Origin: Eubacterium sp. CAG:274
Lineage (GTDB): Bacteria; Bacillota; Clostridia; Lachnospirales; CAG-274
Length of the DNA stretch: 64,000 bases
Assembly (NCBI GenBank): GCA_000432155.1
Contig: FR888494.1
Span: forward strand, 88,003 to 152,002
Direction: 5' to 3'
Part shown: one piece after another, positions 54,301 to 61,975 of the stretch
Layout: each line of letters begins with the position of its first letter
Position numbering within the stretch: the stretch's first letter is position 1
Program-made: the position numbers and the translations under genes
Notes under the pieces: model-generated
Database searches by the model: none
The model's input: only the letters and a program-made list of their open reading frames with translations
Told to the model about the DNA's origin: nothing

Positions 54301-55597
54301 CGTTCTTTATTCTGATACACTTCATATCCTGACCACCAATATCAAGAATGAAATCTACATCAGGTTCAAAGAAAGCTGCTGCCTTATAATGAGCAACTGT
54401 TTCAATTTCGCCTAAATCGACCATAAGAGCCTCTTTTATAAGAGCCTCACCGTATCCTGTAACACAAGATTTCTTTATTGTTACACCCTCTGGTAAAATG
54501 CTATAAATATGCTTTAAAGCTGTCATTACCATTTTAAGAGGACTACCCTCATTACCTGCATAGAAAGAATAGAGAAGTTCTCCCTTGTCACTAATAAGAG
54601 CTAATTTTGATGTAGTAGAACCTGCATCAATACCTAAGAAAACATCGCCCTTATATGATTCAAGGTCGCCTTTTATAACCTTTGCTTTATCGTGTCTTTC
54701 CTTAAATTTGTTATAGTCCTGTTCATCTTTAAACAATGGGTCAAGTCTGTTTATTTCCATTGTAATGTGCTTGCCATTTGTAAGTTCCTTAATCATTTCA
54801 TCAGCAGAGAAAATTTTATCATCTTTTGATGAAAGAGCAGAACCCATAGCAGCAAAAAGGTGGGAATCTTCAACTTCAACAACAGCATCTCCCTCAAGAC
54901 CAAGTACATCAATAAATCTGGCCTTTAATTCAGTAAGGAAGTGTAATGGACCACCGAGGAAAGCTACATTACCCCTTATTGGCTTACCACAGGCAAGTCC
55001 ACTAATAGTCTGATTAACTATAGCCTGAAAAATAGATACTGCCAAATCAGACTTTGCCGCACCTTCGTTGATAAGTGGCTGAATATCACTTTTAGCAAAT
55101 ACACCACATCTGGCAGCTATTGGATAAATGGCACTATATGTCTTTGCGTATTCATTAAGACCCTCTGCATCAGTTTGTAAAAGAGATGCCATCTGGTCAA
55201 TGAAAGAACCAGTACCACCAGCACAGACACCGTTCATTCTCTGTTCTATGCTACCACCGTCAAAATAAATAATCTTAGCATCTTCGCCACCTATTTCAAT
55301 AGCAACATCAGTACGAGGTGCTACATGATTAATAGCTGTACTTACAGCTACAACTTCCTGTATAAATTCCATACCAATCCAATTAGAAATAGAAAGACCA
55401 CCACTACCAGTAATTACACAAGAAAACTTAAATTCGCCTAACTGTTCTCTAGCATCTTTTACAAGACCAAGTAAAGTTTCCTGTATATTTGATAAATGTC
55501 TTCTGTAATCCTTAAAACAAATATTGTTATTTTCATCCATTACTACAAACTTAATTGTAGTAGAACCTATATCAATACCAGCTTTATAAAAACTCAT
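51347..55597 (-). CDS. Giant 2-hydroxyacyl-CoA dehydratase activase-like protein (BcrAD/HgdC plus DUF2229)
   Basis: 1416 residues. Two ASKHA ATPase modules: residues 5-275 (AGIDIGSTTIKFVV, CAGGTGSFIDQ near 127) and about 315-575 (GIDAGSTTSKLAL, CSAGCGSFIE near 450), each with the Cys that holds a shared 4Fe-4S cluster in HgdC. A DUF2229 domain follows (about 670-880, IPRVLNMYEDFPLWF, with SESACYP), and a C-terminal HgdB/C-like part with NNDACYPALIVVGQI and QTGGGCRATNY. Such proteins drive ATP-dependent electron transfer to a dehydratase or reductase (family knowledge). No dehydratase subunits HgdA/HgdB are adjacent; substrate unknown. Confidence 0.85.
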   Translation of the reverse strand: MSFYKAGIDIGSTTIKFVVMDENNNICFKDYRRHLSNIQETLLGLVKDAREQLGEFKFSCVITGSGGLSISNWIGMEFIQEVVAVSTAINHVAPRTDVAIEIGGEDAKIIYFDGGSIEQRMNGVCAGGTGSFIDQMASLLQTDAEGLNEYAKTYSAIYPIAARCGVFAKSDIQPLINEGAAKSDLAVSIFQAIVNQTISGLACGKPIRGNVAFLGGPLHFLTELKARFIDVLGLEGDAVVEVEDSHLFAAMGSALSSKDDKIFSADEMIKELTNGKHITMEINRLDPLFKDEQDYNKFKERHDKAKVIKGDLESYKGDVFLGIDAGSTTSKLALISDKGELLYSFYAGNEGSPLKMVMTALKHIYSILPEGVTIKKSCVTGYGEALIKEALMVDLGEIETVAHYKAAAFFEPDVDFILDIGGQDMKCIRIKNGVIDSVLLNEACSAGCGSFIETFAKSLKLSVQDFAKVALFAKGPIDLGSRCTVFMNSRVKQAQKEGAEVADISAGLAYSVIKNALQKVIKVTDPTDLGKHIVVQGGTFYNEAVLRAFEKISTREAIRPDISGIMGAFGAAVISRDKYVAGEESTILNAEDLENLEIQSSLTRCKGCSNNCLLTINKFSGGRRFISGNRCERGLGKEKSDSCVPNLFQYKYDRLFDYEPIPENEAKRGVVGIPRVLNMYEDFPLWFTFFTKLGYSVKLSPKSSRKVYEMGIESIPSESACYPAKIVHGHIMSLINDGVKFIFYPCVAYEHKEISGADNHYNCPIVTSYPENIKNNVEEIRDYNIDFRNPFIALSSEEIFADRMAEIFGDIPKNEVKEAAKAAWREEQRFREDMRKKGEETVKYIKENNMTGIVVAGRPYHIDPEINHGLPELITGYGVAVLTEDSVAHLGNVERPLNVRDQWAYHSRLYAAASFVREQEDIELIQLNSFGCGLDAVTTDEVHDILDAYGKIYTVLKIDEVSNLGAARIRIRSLFAALEERRNKKFKPKKLVEKESRVVFTKEMKKTHTLLMPQMSPIHFDIAQEAFRASGYNVEVMPAIDKDCIDIGLKYVNNDACYPALIVVGQILRALQSGNYDLDKVSVLISQTGGGCRATNYIGFIRRALKNAGLEHIPVVSVSASGLEKNPGFKITYKFAMALLQSVLYGDLFMRVLYKTRPYEKVKGSANALYHKWNEVCKKAVRSPKKNEFNKIVRGIVKDFDELPLDETIVKPKVGVVGEILVKFHPTANNDVVTLLEKEGAEAVVPDLINFFTYSLYNNKYKEEYLGAKHSITVLTNWAIKFIEGYRRVMGDALKASKRFDPPTDIKELGAMAEDIVSLGNQTGEGWFLTGELVELIHSGVTNNICAQPFACLPNHVTGKGVIKELKRRNKNSNIVAIDYDPGASEVNQLNRIKLMLSTAYKNLEKSQKEAAASNK

Positions 55598-55822
55598 ATA
55601 TATTCCCCTGTTCTAATTCTTACACAGTACAAAAGCCCTTGTATAAGGCTTTTATGTAAACTGTTATATTCCAACTTGATGCTTTATATTTTATGTGTAT
55701 CTTCTTATTATAAAGCACTTTTATTCCAATGTATTATACAACAAAAAAATCTTTATTTCAACAGAAATTCAACCTTAAATTTATACTAAAAAATCTATGA
55801 AAACTATACTTAAAAGGTATAA
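55598..55822. other. Intergenic region upstream of the activase gene
   Basis: With the terminator below, about 310 bp without a gene. On the minus strand AAAGCCTTAT...AAGGGCTTT (55631-55653) forms a stem about 35 bases ahead of the activase start; it could be a leader hairpin. AT-rich remainder has no clear promoter with correct spacing. Confidence 0.5.
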
Positions 55823-55857
55823 CAAAACAAAAAGGAGGACTACACACAGTCCCCCTT
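55823..55857 (-). terminator. Terminator of the stalk-domain gene at 55.9 kb
   Basis: Minus strand AGGGGGACT-GTGTGT-AGTCCTCCT, then TTTTGTTTTG. Confidence 0.8.
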
Positions 55858-55908
55858 CTCACTAATATACATTTTACAACAATCAGACCAATAGTATATT
55901 GCCCTGTT

Positions 55909-56892
55909 TTACCAATTAAATCTTCTTATCTGTCTTGATAAATCATACATACTATTGTAAGCATTGTTTACATCAGAAATACTCTTGCACATTGAAAAGC
56001 TATCTACTATTGCGTCCATTCTATCCTTAAAATCGTCAGCCTGTGCCTTATACATAGCTTTTGATGTAGTGTCACTTGTTCTATTTGCATATTCGTCAAT
56101 AGCCTTTGCTGCATCAGCAAATCTTAAATAAAATTCAGTAGCTACATCAATATAACTTCTTTCTTCATTACTATTTGCCATACTAAGCCATTGGTTTGAT
56201 GCAAGCACAATAGCATCTCTCTGCATAAGGCTTAAAGTATCTGCATTACCTACATGATACTGCTTTTGTGCTTTCTGTAAATCTGCAATAACCTGTTTTC
56301 TTAAACTATATCTAACGCCAGCAAAACCAGCATATTCATCAACAGTAGCTGTTGTACTACCAGTTGTTGTTTCTTCAGTTGTCACTTCTGTAGTAGCTTC
56401 AGTTGTTGTTTCTGTAGTAGTTTCTATTGCCTTTGTTGTAGGTTCTTTCAAATCAAGGTTTTCTGAAGTACCTGCAACAATATAATTCTTGTCAGTATAT
56501 ACAGTTACTTTCTTGCCATTTAATTCTATAACAGCAGACTTATTTTCTTCATTCCAGCTTGTTTGAGCAGAAACTGCATCGCCTAAAGCTCTCAAAGGCA
56601 AATACATTGTTCCATCAATAATCGTCTGTGGTGTATCTGGCGAAATTGTTTTACCATTTACAACAAATGTATCAGCATTTTTCTGTATGCTTATAGAATA
56701 GTTTTCATTAAAAATCTGTGCTGTTTCTGTATCTGAATTCCAATAAACCTTAAAGCCAAGGTTTTCAAAAACACCTCTTAATGGTACAAGCACACTACCA
56801 TTTCTAATAACACCACTTGCACCAAAACTTGAAGTGGCTGTTACAATGCAAAGAACTGTAGTAGCAAGTACACTCAACAATTTCTTTTTCAT
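55909..56892 (-). CDS. Secreted stalk-domain protein with helical C-terminus
   Basis: 327 residues. Signal peptide about 1-24; stalk domain about 26-135 (LVPLRGVFENLGFKVYWNSDTETAQI, YLPLRALGDAV, TSWNEENKSAVI); Thr/Glu linker about 155-187; a helical C-terminal domain (about 195-327) with repeated Ala/Gln/Arg helices. Third member of the stalk-domain set in the window. GGAGGG ribosome site; function unknown. Confidence 0.72.
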   Translation of the reverse strand: MKKKLLSVLATTVLCIVTATSSFGASGVIRNGSVLVPLRGVFENLGFKVYWNSDTETAQIFNENYSISIQKNADTFVVNGKTISPDTPQTIIDGTMYLPLRALGDAVSAQTSWNEENKSAVIELNGKKVTVYTDKNYIVAGTSENLDLKEPTTKAIETTTETTTEATTEVTTEETTTGSTTATVDEYAGFAGVRYSLRKQVIADLQKAQKQYHVGNADTLSLMQRDAIVLASNQWLSMANSNEERSYIDVATEFYLRFADAAKAIDEYANRTSDTTSKAMYKAQADDFKDRMDAIVDSFSMCKSISDVNNAYNSMYDLSRQIRRFNW

Positions 56893-57116
56893 AATTTAGT
56901 CCCTCCGTAATTCCACATCTTTCCTCTGATATAATTATACCATAATATGTATACTTATTTTTTTAAATTTTTATTACACCACCTAAAAAATTGCACAAAA
57001 AAGTATGCACACTATTAGTTAGTGTGCACGATAGTATCGAAAAAAATTAATTTAAGAAAACAATTTGCAATTTTTAACAAATATATTTATGTGTTTTTTC
57101 AGATTATCAAAGGAAA

Positions 57117-57184
57117 GTCAGAACATTTTGCTTTGCAAAATGTAGCTTGTAAACAAGCTATCGGATTATTCTTTCCGATTCATT
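57117..57184 (+). repeat. Three-hairpin element, copy E (variant stem 1)
   Basis: GTCAGA start; stem 1 ACATTTTGC-TTT-GCAAAATGT (57123-57143), several pairs changed against B1/D with pairing kept; stem 2 AGCTTG-TAAA-CAAGCT (57144-57159); stem 3 ATCGGA-TTATTCTT-TCCGAT (57160-57179); then TTCATT. Followed at 57191-57210 by another perfect stem AAGAAAACC-TT-GGTTTTCTT. Confidence 0.92.
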
Positions 57185-57223
57185 GTTGTTAAGAAAACCT
57201 TGGTTTTCTTAAATCAATTCCGC

Positions 57224-57290
57224 AAGTGTGAACCGAAAGATAAATCGGTCACACGGAGTGTGGCTTTCAACGAAGTTGAAAGTTCTGACC
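57224..57290 (-). repeat. Three-hairpin element, copy F (minus strand, all stems different)
   Basis: Read on the minus strand: GGTCAGAA; stem 1 CTTTCAAC-TTC-GTTGAAAG; stem 2 CACAC-TCC-GTGTG; stem 3 ACCGA-TTTATCTT-TCGGT; then TTCA. Every stem differs from copies B and D while pairing, order, the TCAGAA start, the TTTATCTT loop and the TTCA end are kept. It opposes copy E. Confidence 0.88.
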
Positions 57291-57419
57291 AGAGCTTTGC
57301 CCGAGTGAGGACAGGGACTGTTTTGTGTTCTTGCGTAGCAAGGACGCGAAATACACGGCTGGTCCCTACCTTAGACTAACTGCAAGAAATGCAAGTATTT
57401 CTTGCAAGTCGCAAAATAA
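57291..57419. other. Highly structured stretch at the 3' end of malQ
   Basis: AGGGAC (57313-57318) pairs with GTCCCT (57362-57367), enclosing GTGT/ACAC and the inner TCTTGC-GTA-GCAAGG stem. GCAAGAAAT (57382-57390) pairs with ATTTCTTGC (57397-57405) just after the malQ stop, without a T-run. GC content is visibly above the neighbours. Not assigned to a known RNA. Confidence 0.6.
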
Positions 57420-58982
57420 TTATCTGTTATAAATCTTTACAAGGTACTTCATACCCTTTGCCATATTGTCTGTCAACATATCTTCAGTAAATCTGAATTG
57501 CCAATTATCTTCTGCTTTACCTGGTGTATTCATTCTTGCATCAGAACCTAAATTCATAACATCTTGTATAGGAATTACTGCATATTTTGCAACTGAACCC
57601 ACAGCCATTCTTATTAAATCCCAAGCTATATCCTCTCCGGATACATTGAGAAGTCTTCTGACATAATCTGTAGCTTTTTTATCTGCTTTACTGTACCAAC
57701 CTTTAGTTGTGTCGTTATCATGAGTACCTGTATACACAACACAATTAGTGGTTTCGTAGTTAAAAGGCAAGTAGGCATTAGCTTCATCTGAATCAAAGGC
57801 AAACTGCAATATTTTCATTCCCGGAAAACCCAATTCATCTCTTAAATCAAGAACTTCATCAGTTAAATCCCCTAAATCTTCAGCAATAATATTCAACTTG
57901 CCCAGTTTATTTTCCATTACATTGAATATTTCTTCCTTAGGGCCTTTTTTCCACTTTCCATTTACTGCTGTTTTTTCGCCAAAAGGTATTTCCCAATAAC
58001 TTTCAAAGCCTCTGAAATGGTCAATTCTAACTATGTCACAAAGTTTAAAGGCATTTTCAATTCTCTTTGTCCACCAATCATAACCTGTTTTGCTGTGTTC
58101 TTTCCAATCATAGAGAGGATTACCCCAAAGCTGACCATCTGCACTAAAATAATCAGGCGGAACACCAGCTACAACCTTTGGAAAACCTTTTGAATCAAGG
58201 GAGAATAAATTTCTATTGCTCCATACATCTGCACTATCTTCTGCAACAAATATAGGTATATCCCCTATTATTTCAATTTCTTTTTCGTTGGCATATTCCT
58301 TTAATTCCTGCCATTGTGTAAAAAATTCAAACTGTAAAAACTTGTAAAAATCTATTTCTAATTTTAACATTTTTTTATATTTTTCAACAGCCTTTGGCTT
58401 TCTATCTCTTATATCCTCTGGGAATGAATTCCAAGCACCACCATAAAAACAATCCTTTATGGCATTAAGCTCCACTTTCTTTTCATTAGCACTATAGTAA
58501 GCCTTGTATTCAGCACTTTCATATGTATTTTTTCTCTGTTCTATGAAATAATTTTTTAAAGACATAAAAAGGCTGTAGTCCTCTAACCAAAAAGCATTTT
58601 TGTCACAAAAATCCAAATATTCTTTATTCTCCTTAAACTTTTTAAATGCCGTTCTGAATAGTGACATTTTATAATTTATTACTTTTCCATACTCAACATT
58701 TTTTTCATCAAATTCCGGAACTATTTCAATATCATTTTTACTTAAATATCCTTTTTTAACAAAAATATCTGGACTAATAATATAAATATTTCCGGCAAAA
58801 GCTGAAAAACTTTGATATGGAGAATCTCCAAAACTTGTTTGTCCTAAAGGCAATATCTGCCACAATTTTTGACCTGATTTTTCCAAAAAATCCACAAATT
58901 CATAAGCACCTTTTCCTAAATCTCCAACACCATATTTTGACGGAAAACTTGTAGGATGTGCCAATATACCTGATTTCCTCAT
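57420..58982 (-). CDS. malQ: 4-alpha-glucanotransferase (amylomaltase)
   Basis: 520 residues from the ATG at 58982, fixed by GAGGTG; an upstream in-frame ATG is rejected. GH77 landmarks: N-terminal RKSGILAHPTSFPSKYGVGDLG, IGDIPIFVAEDSADVW, the nucleophile Asp in VRIDHFRGFESYWEIP, the acid/base Glu in IIAEDLGDLT and the VYTGTHDNDTTKGW end. It transfers maltodextrin units and works in starch or glycogen use. Monocistronic. Confidence 0.95.
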   Translation of the reverse strand: MRKSGILAHPTSFPSKYGVGDLGKGAYEFVDFLEKSGQKLWQILPLGQTSFGDSPYQSFSAFAGNIYIISPDIFVKKGYLSKNDIEIVPEFDEKNVEYGKVINYKMSLFRTAFKKFKENKEYLDFCDKNAFWLEDYSLFMSLKNYFIEQRKNTYESAEYKAYYSANEKKVELNAIKDCFYGGAWNSFPEDIRDRKPKAVEKYKKMLKLEIDFYKFLQFEFFTQWQELKEYANEKEIEIIGDIPIFVAEDSADVWSNRNLFSLDSKGFPKVVAGVPPDYFSADGQLWGNPLYDWKEHSKTGYDWWTKRIENAFKLCDIVRIDHFRGFESYWEIPFGEKTAVNGKWKKGPKEEIFNVMENKLGKLNIIAEDLGDLTDEVLDLRDELGFPGMKILQFAFDSDEANAYLPFNYETTNCVVYTGTHDNDTTKGWYSKADKKATDYVRRLLNVSGEDIAWDLIRMAVGSVAKYAVIPIQDVMNLGSDARMNTPGKAEDNWQFRFTEDMLTDNMAKGMKYLVKIYNR

Positions 58983-59083
58983 ATAAAACACCTCTTTTTG
59001 AAAAAATTTCCACACTAAATTTAAGTCTATTTGCAAACAATACAGTTGTAGTAAATATTAATAAACTGTAAGGAGGAATAATT

Positions 59084-59446
59084 TTGGTTAAAAAAATCTA
59101 TCCCGCAGCCTTAATCGCTCTTACCCTGTGTCTTGTAGGCTGTGGAAATTCTACTTCTAATGATAATAATAACACAACAACTACAGACAACGCAAGTACA
59201 ACAGAAATGACTTCACAGTCTAACTCTGAGTATACATCAAATGACGGAGTTGCAAATGATATTGGTAATGCTGCTGGTGATGTAGTAAATGGTGCTGGTA
59301 ATGCTGTTGAGGATATTGGTAACGGCGTTGGCAGAGCTGTTGAAGGTGTTGGCGATGCTGTAGGCAATATGGCAAATGATATGACTGGTAATGGCACTAC
59401 CAATAACAATAGTACTACTAACGGCAACACTACAACTACTCCATAA
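59084..59446 (+). CDS. Small lipoprotein with Gly/Asn/Val amphipathic repeats
   Basis: 120 residues, TTG start behind AAGGAGG. Signal peptide with lipobox LVGC. After an Asn/Thr-rich linker come repeats of the kind GNAAGDVVNGAGNAVEDIGN (about 60-100), then an Asn/Thr tail. The 11-residue-like periodicity suggests an amphipathic surface helix. Unknown function; present as single gene. Confidence 0.7.
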   Translation: MVKKIYPAALIALTLCLVGCGNSTSNDNNNTTTTDNASTTEMTSQSNSEYTSNDGVANDIGNAAGDVVNGAGNAVEDIGNGVGRAVEGVGDAVGNMANDMTGNGTTNNNSTTNGNTTTTP

Positions 59447-59450
59447 CAAA

Positions 59451-59469
59451 TGGGCGTATATTCGCCCTT
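59451..59469 (+). terminator. Weak terminator of the small lipoprotein gene
   Basis: GGGCG-TATATT-CGCCC followed by TTACATATTTATT. Short stem, broken T-run. Confidence 0.5.
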
Positions 59470-59495
59470 ACATATTTATTCCAGTCCTCCGTACC

Positions 59496-59524
59496 TTGAA
59501 AAAAACTCACTTTTATGTTATTAT
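59496..59524 (+). promoter_or_regulatory. Promoter of the metal ABC transporter operon
   Basis: TTGAAA (59496-59501), 17-bp spacer, TATTAT (59519-59524), 28 bp ahead of the substrate-binding protein. No clear Zur/MntR palindrome seen. Confidence 0.75.
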
Positions 59525-59552
59525 TAATCTATATATTTTATAGGAGGATTTT

Positions 59553-60416
59553 ATGAAAAAAATTATCATTTTAGCACTAATGCTAATATTAACAGGCTGT
59601 GGCTCTGCCCCTGTTAAAACTTCTAATAAGCCACAAATTTATACCAGCTTTTATGCTATTTCTGACTTTGTGGAAAAAATCGGTGGAGATAAGGTAGATG
59701 TACACAATCTTGTCCCATCTGGTACCGAACCTCACGATTGGGAACCATCTTCAAAGGATATGTTAAATCTCAATTCTGCTGATGTTCTTTTCTACAATGG
59801 TTTAGGTATGGAAAGTTGGATTGACAAAGTAAAGGGTGCTGTAAACGGCGAAAAGCCAAAATATGTTGAGCTTTCTGCTCCTTTTGAGCATACAAAAAAT
59901 GACCCTCACATTTGGCTTGACCCAAAAAATGTAATTACAATGTCACAGGAAATTTGTGATACACTTTCTGACCTTGACCCTTCAAATGAAGAATACTACA
60001 AGGAAAATCTTGCAACATTTACAGCACAACTTAATAAACTTGACAATGATTTTAAGACACAGCTTTCAAATGTTTCAAGCAAAAAAATTGTAGTTTCTCA
60101 CGAGGCATACAGCTATCTTTGCTCTGCTTATGGTCTTGAACAGACTTCCATTGACGGCATTTCGGCCGATAGCGAACCTTCGCCAGCAAAAATGAAAGAA
60201 ATTGCAGACTATATAAAGACAAACAAAGTAAAATACATTTTCTTTGAAGAACTTGTTTCTCCAAAGATTGCACAGTCCCTTGCTGATGAAACAGGTGTTC
60301 AGTTATTGGCTTTAAATCCTTTTGAGGGTCTTGACCAAGAAGATATTGACAATGGAGCTGATTACATTTCCGTTATGGAAGAAAACCTTAAAAATCTTGT
60401 AACAGCATTAAAATAG
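59553..60416 (+). CDS. Metal (Zn/Mn-type) ABC transporter, substrate-binding lipoprotein
   Basis: 287 residues, lipobox ILTGC. Cluster A-I fold with metal ligands in EPHDWEPS, DPHIWLDP and SHEAYSYL and an acidic residue near the C-terminus. There is no His-rich loop, which in ZnuA points to zinc, so zinc versus manganese is open. First of four co-directional genes. Confidence 0.9.
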   Translation: MKKIIILALMLILTGCGSAPVKTSNKPQIYTSFYAISDFVEKIGGDKVDVHNLVPSGTEPHDWEPSSKDMLNLNSADVLFYNGLGMESWIDKVKGAVNGEKPKYVELSAPFEHTKNDPHIWLDPKNVITMSQEICDTLSDLDPSNEEYYKENLATFTAQLNKLDNDFKTQLSNVSSKKIVVSHEAYSYLCSAYGLEQTSIDGISADSEPSPAKMKEIADYIKTNKVKYIFFEELVSPKIAQSLADETGVQLLALNPFEGLDQEDIDNGADYISVMEENLKNLVTALK

Positions 60417-60433
60417 TAACCGAGGTGTTATAA

Positions 60434-61162
60434 TTGAAAAATAAAGTTTTGGAAGTAAAGGATTTATCCTTTAGCTATCCCGACAAAAGCATACTCCACA
60501 GATTAAGTTTTGATGTAGACGCTGGAGATTTTATGTGCATCGTCGGTACAAACGGTACCGGAAAGAGTACATTACTAAAACTAATATTAAACCAACTCTC
60601 TCCCCTAGAGGGGGAAATTAAATTACTTGGCACTAATTCTGAAAAATATAAGGATTTCGCCTCTATAGCCTATGTTTCACAAAAGGCTACAAACATAAAC
60701 AGGGATTTCCCTGCTACTGTAGAAGAAGTTGTTTCTTTAGGTCTTTACTCTAAAAAAGGACTTTTTAAACGCAACACAAAGGAAGATAAAAAACTTATAG
60801 ACTCAGCATTAGAAAGAGTTGGTATGCTTGACTATAAGCATCGTCAGATAGGTTATTTATCTGGTGGTCAGCAACAGAGAGTATTTATTGCAAAAGCCCT
60901 CATTTCCAACCCTAGAATTATTTTCCTAGACGAGCCAACAACTGGCATAGACATAAGAGCCGTTGACTCTATATGCTGTCTTTTAGGCGATTTAAACAAA
61001 AATAGCGGAATAACAATAGTTATGGTAACTCACGATATTTCCTCAATTATTTATCATTCCAACAAAATTTTAGTCCTTTCAGAAGACGGAAGTGGCGAAG
61101 TAATGACAAGTGAGGAATTTAATTCACAATCAATGCTTGCCCATGTGCATCATCATTTATAG
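60434..61162 (+). CDS. Metal ABC transporter, ATPase
   Basis: 242 residues, TTG start behind GAGGTG. Walker A GTNGTGKST, signature LSGGQQQR, Walker B IIFLDEPTTGID and His in VTHD. C-terminal AHVHHHL tail may be metal-responsive. 17 bp after the binding-protein gene; 9 bp before the permease. Confidence 0.95.
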   Translation: MKNKVLEVKDLSFSYPDKSILHRLSFDVDAGDFMCIVGTNGTGKSTLLKLILNQLSPLEGEIKLLGTNSEKYKDFASIAYVSQKATNINRDFPATVEEVVSLGLYSKKGLFKRNTKEDKKLIDSALERVGMLDYKHRQIGYLSGGQQQRVFIAKALISNPRIIFLDEPTTGIDIRAVDSICCLLGDLNKNSGITIVMVTHDISSIIYHSNKILVLSEDGSGEVMTSEEFNSQSMLAHVHHHL

Positions 61163-61171
61163 GAGGCAATT

Positions 61172-61969
61172 ATGTTCGATATATTTCAAATGGCTTTTAT
61201 GCAAAGAGCTTTAGTTATAGCAATTTTCATTTCCATTGTTACCCCTTTGATTGGTAACACAATTGTATTGAAAAGACTTTCCTCCATTGGCGATGCCCTT
61301 TCCCATGCTGGTCTTGCCGGTGTAGCTATTGGTTTATGTTTTAGTTGGAGTCCTGTAGTTTCAGCTATTGTATTTTCAGTAATTTCAGCACTTATTATTG
61401 AATACATAAGGCGAGGTTTTACAAACTATTCAGAAATGGCAACAGCTATTGTACTTAGTTTTGGTGTTGGTGTAGCTGCCGTATTTTCCGGCTTTATAAA
61501 AAATGCTGCATCATTTAATAGTTTCCTTTTCGGTTCTATTGTGGCAGTATCTACATTTGAACTTGTAGTAGTTGTTGTACTTAGTATAGCAGTAATTATT
61601 ATACTTGTTTTACTCTATAGAGAGCTTTTTTATATAGCCTTTGACGAAGAAAGTGCTGCCCTTTCTGGTGTGCCAGTAAAGAGTATAAACCTTATATTCA
61701 CAATTCTTACTTCCATAGTTGTTTCTATTGCTGCAAGAACTGTAGGTGCTTTGGTTATTTCATCATTAATGGTTATTCCTGTAGCTTGTTCTATGCTTAT
61801 TTCTAAAAGCTATAAACAAAATGTTATTTTTTCAGTTATATTTGCATTTATATTTACTATAGCCGGCTTACTTATTACAGCTGTATATGACCTTAAACCA
61901 GGTGGAACTATTGTTTTAATTGGTATCGCCTTTTTAATTGTACTTTTACTTTTAAGAAAGAGGAAGTGA
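61172..61969 (+). CDS. Metal ABC transporter, permease
   Basis: 265 residues, about eight membrane helices, ABC-3 family (FMQRALVIAIFISIVTPLIG, LSSIGDALSHAGLAG, GTLxIPVA-like VISSLMVIPVACSML). Completes a ZnuABC/MntABC-like importer. AGGAGG upstream. Confidence 0.95.
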   Translation: MFDIFQMAFMQRALVIAIFISIVTPLIGNTIVLKRLSSIGDALSHAGLAGVAIGLCFSWSPVVSAIVFSVISALIIEYIRRGFTNYSEMATAIVLSFGVGVAAVFSGFIKNAASFNSFLFGSIVAVSTFELVVVVVLSIAVIIILVLLYRELFYIAFDEESAALSGVPVKSINLIFTILTSIVVSIAARTVGALVISSLMVIPVACSMLISKSYKQNVIFSVIFAFIFTIAGLLITAVYDLKPGGTIVLIGIAFLIVLLLLRKRK

Positions 61970-61975
61970 TATTCT

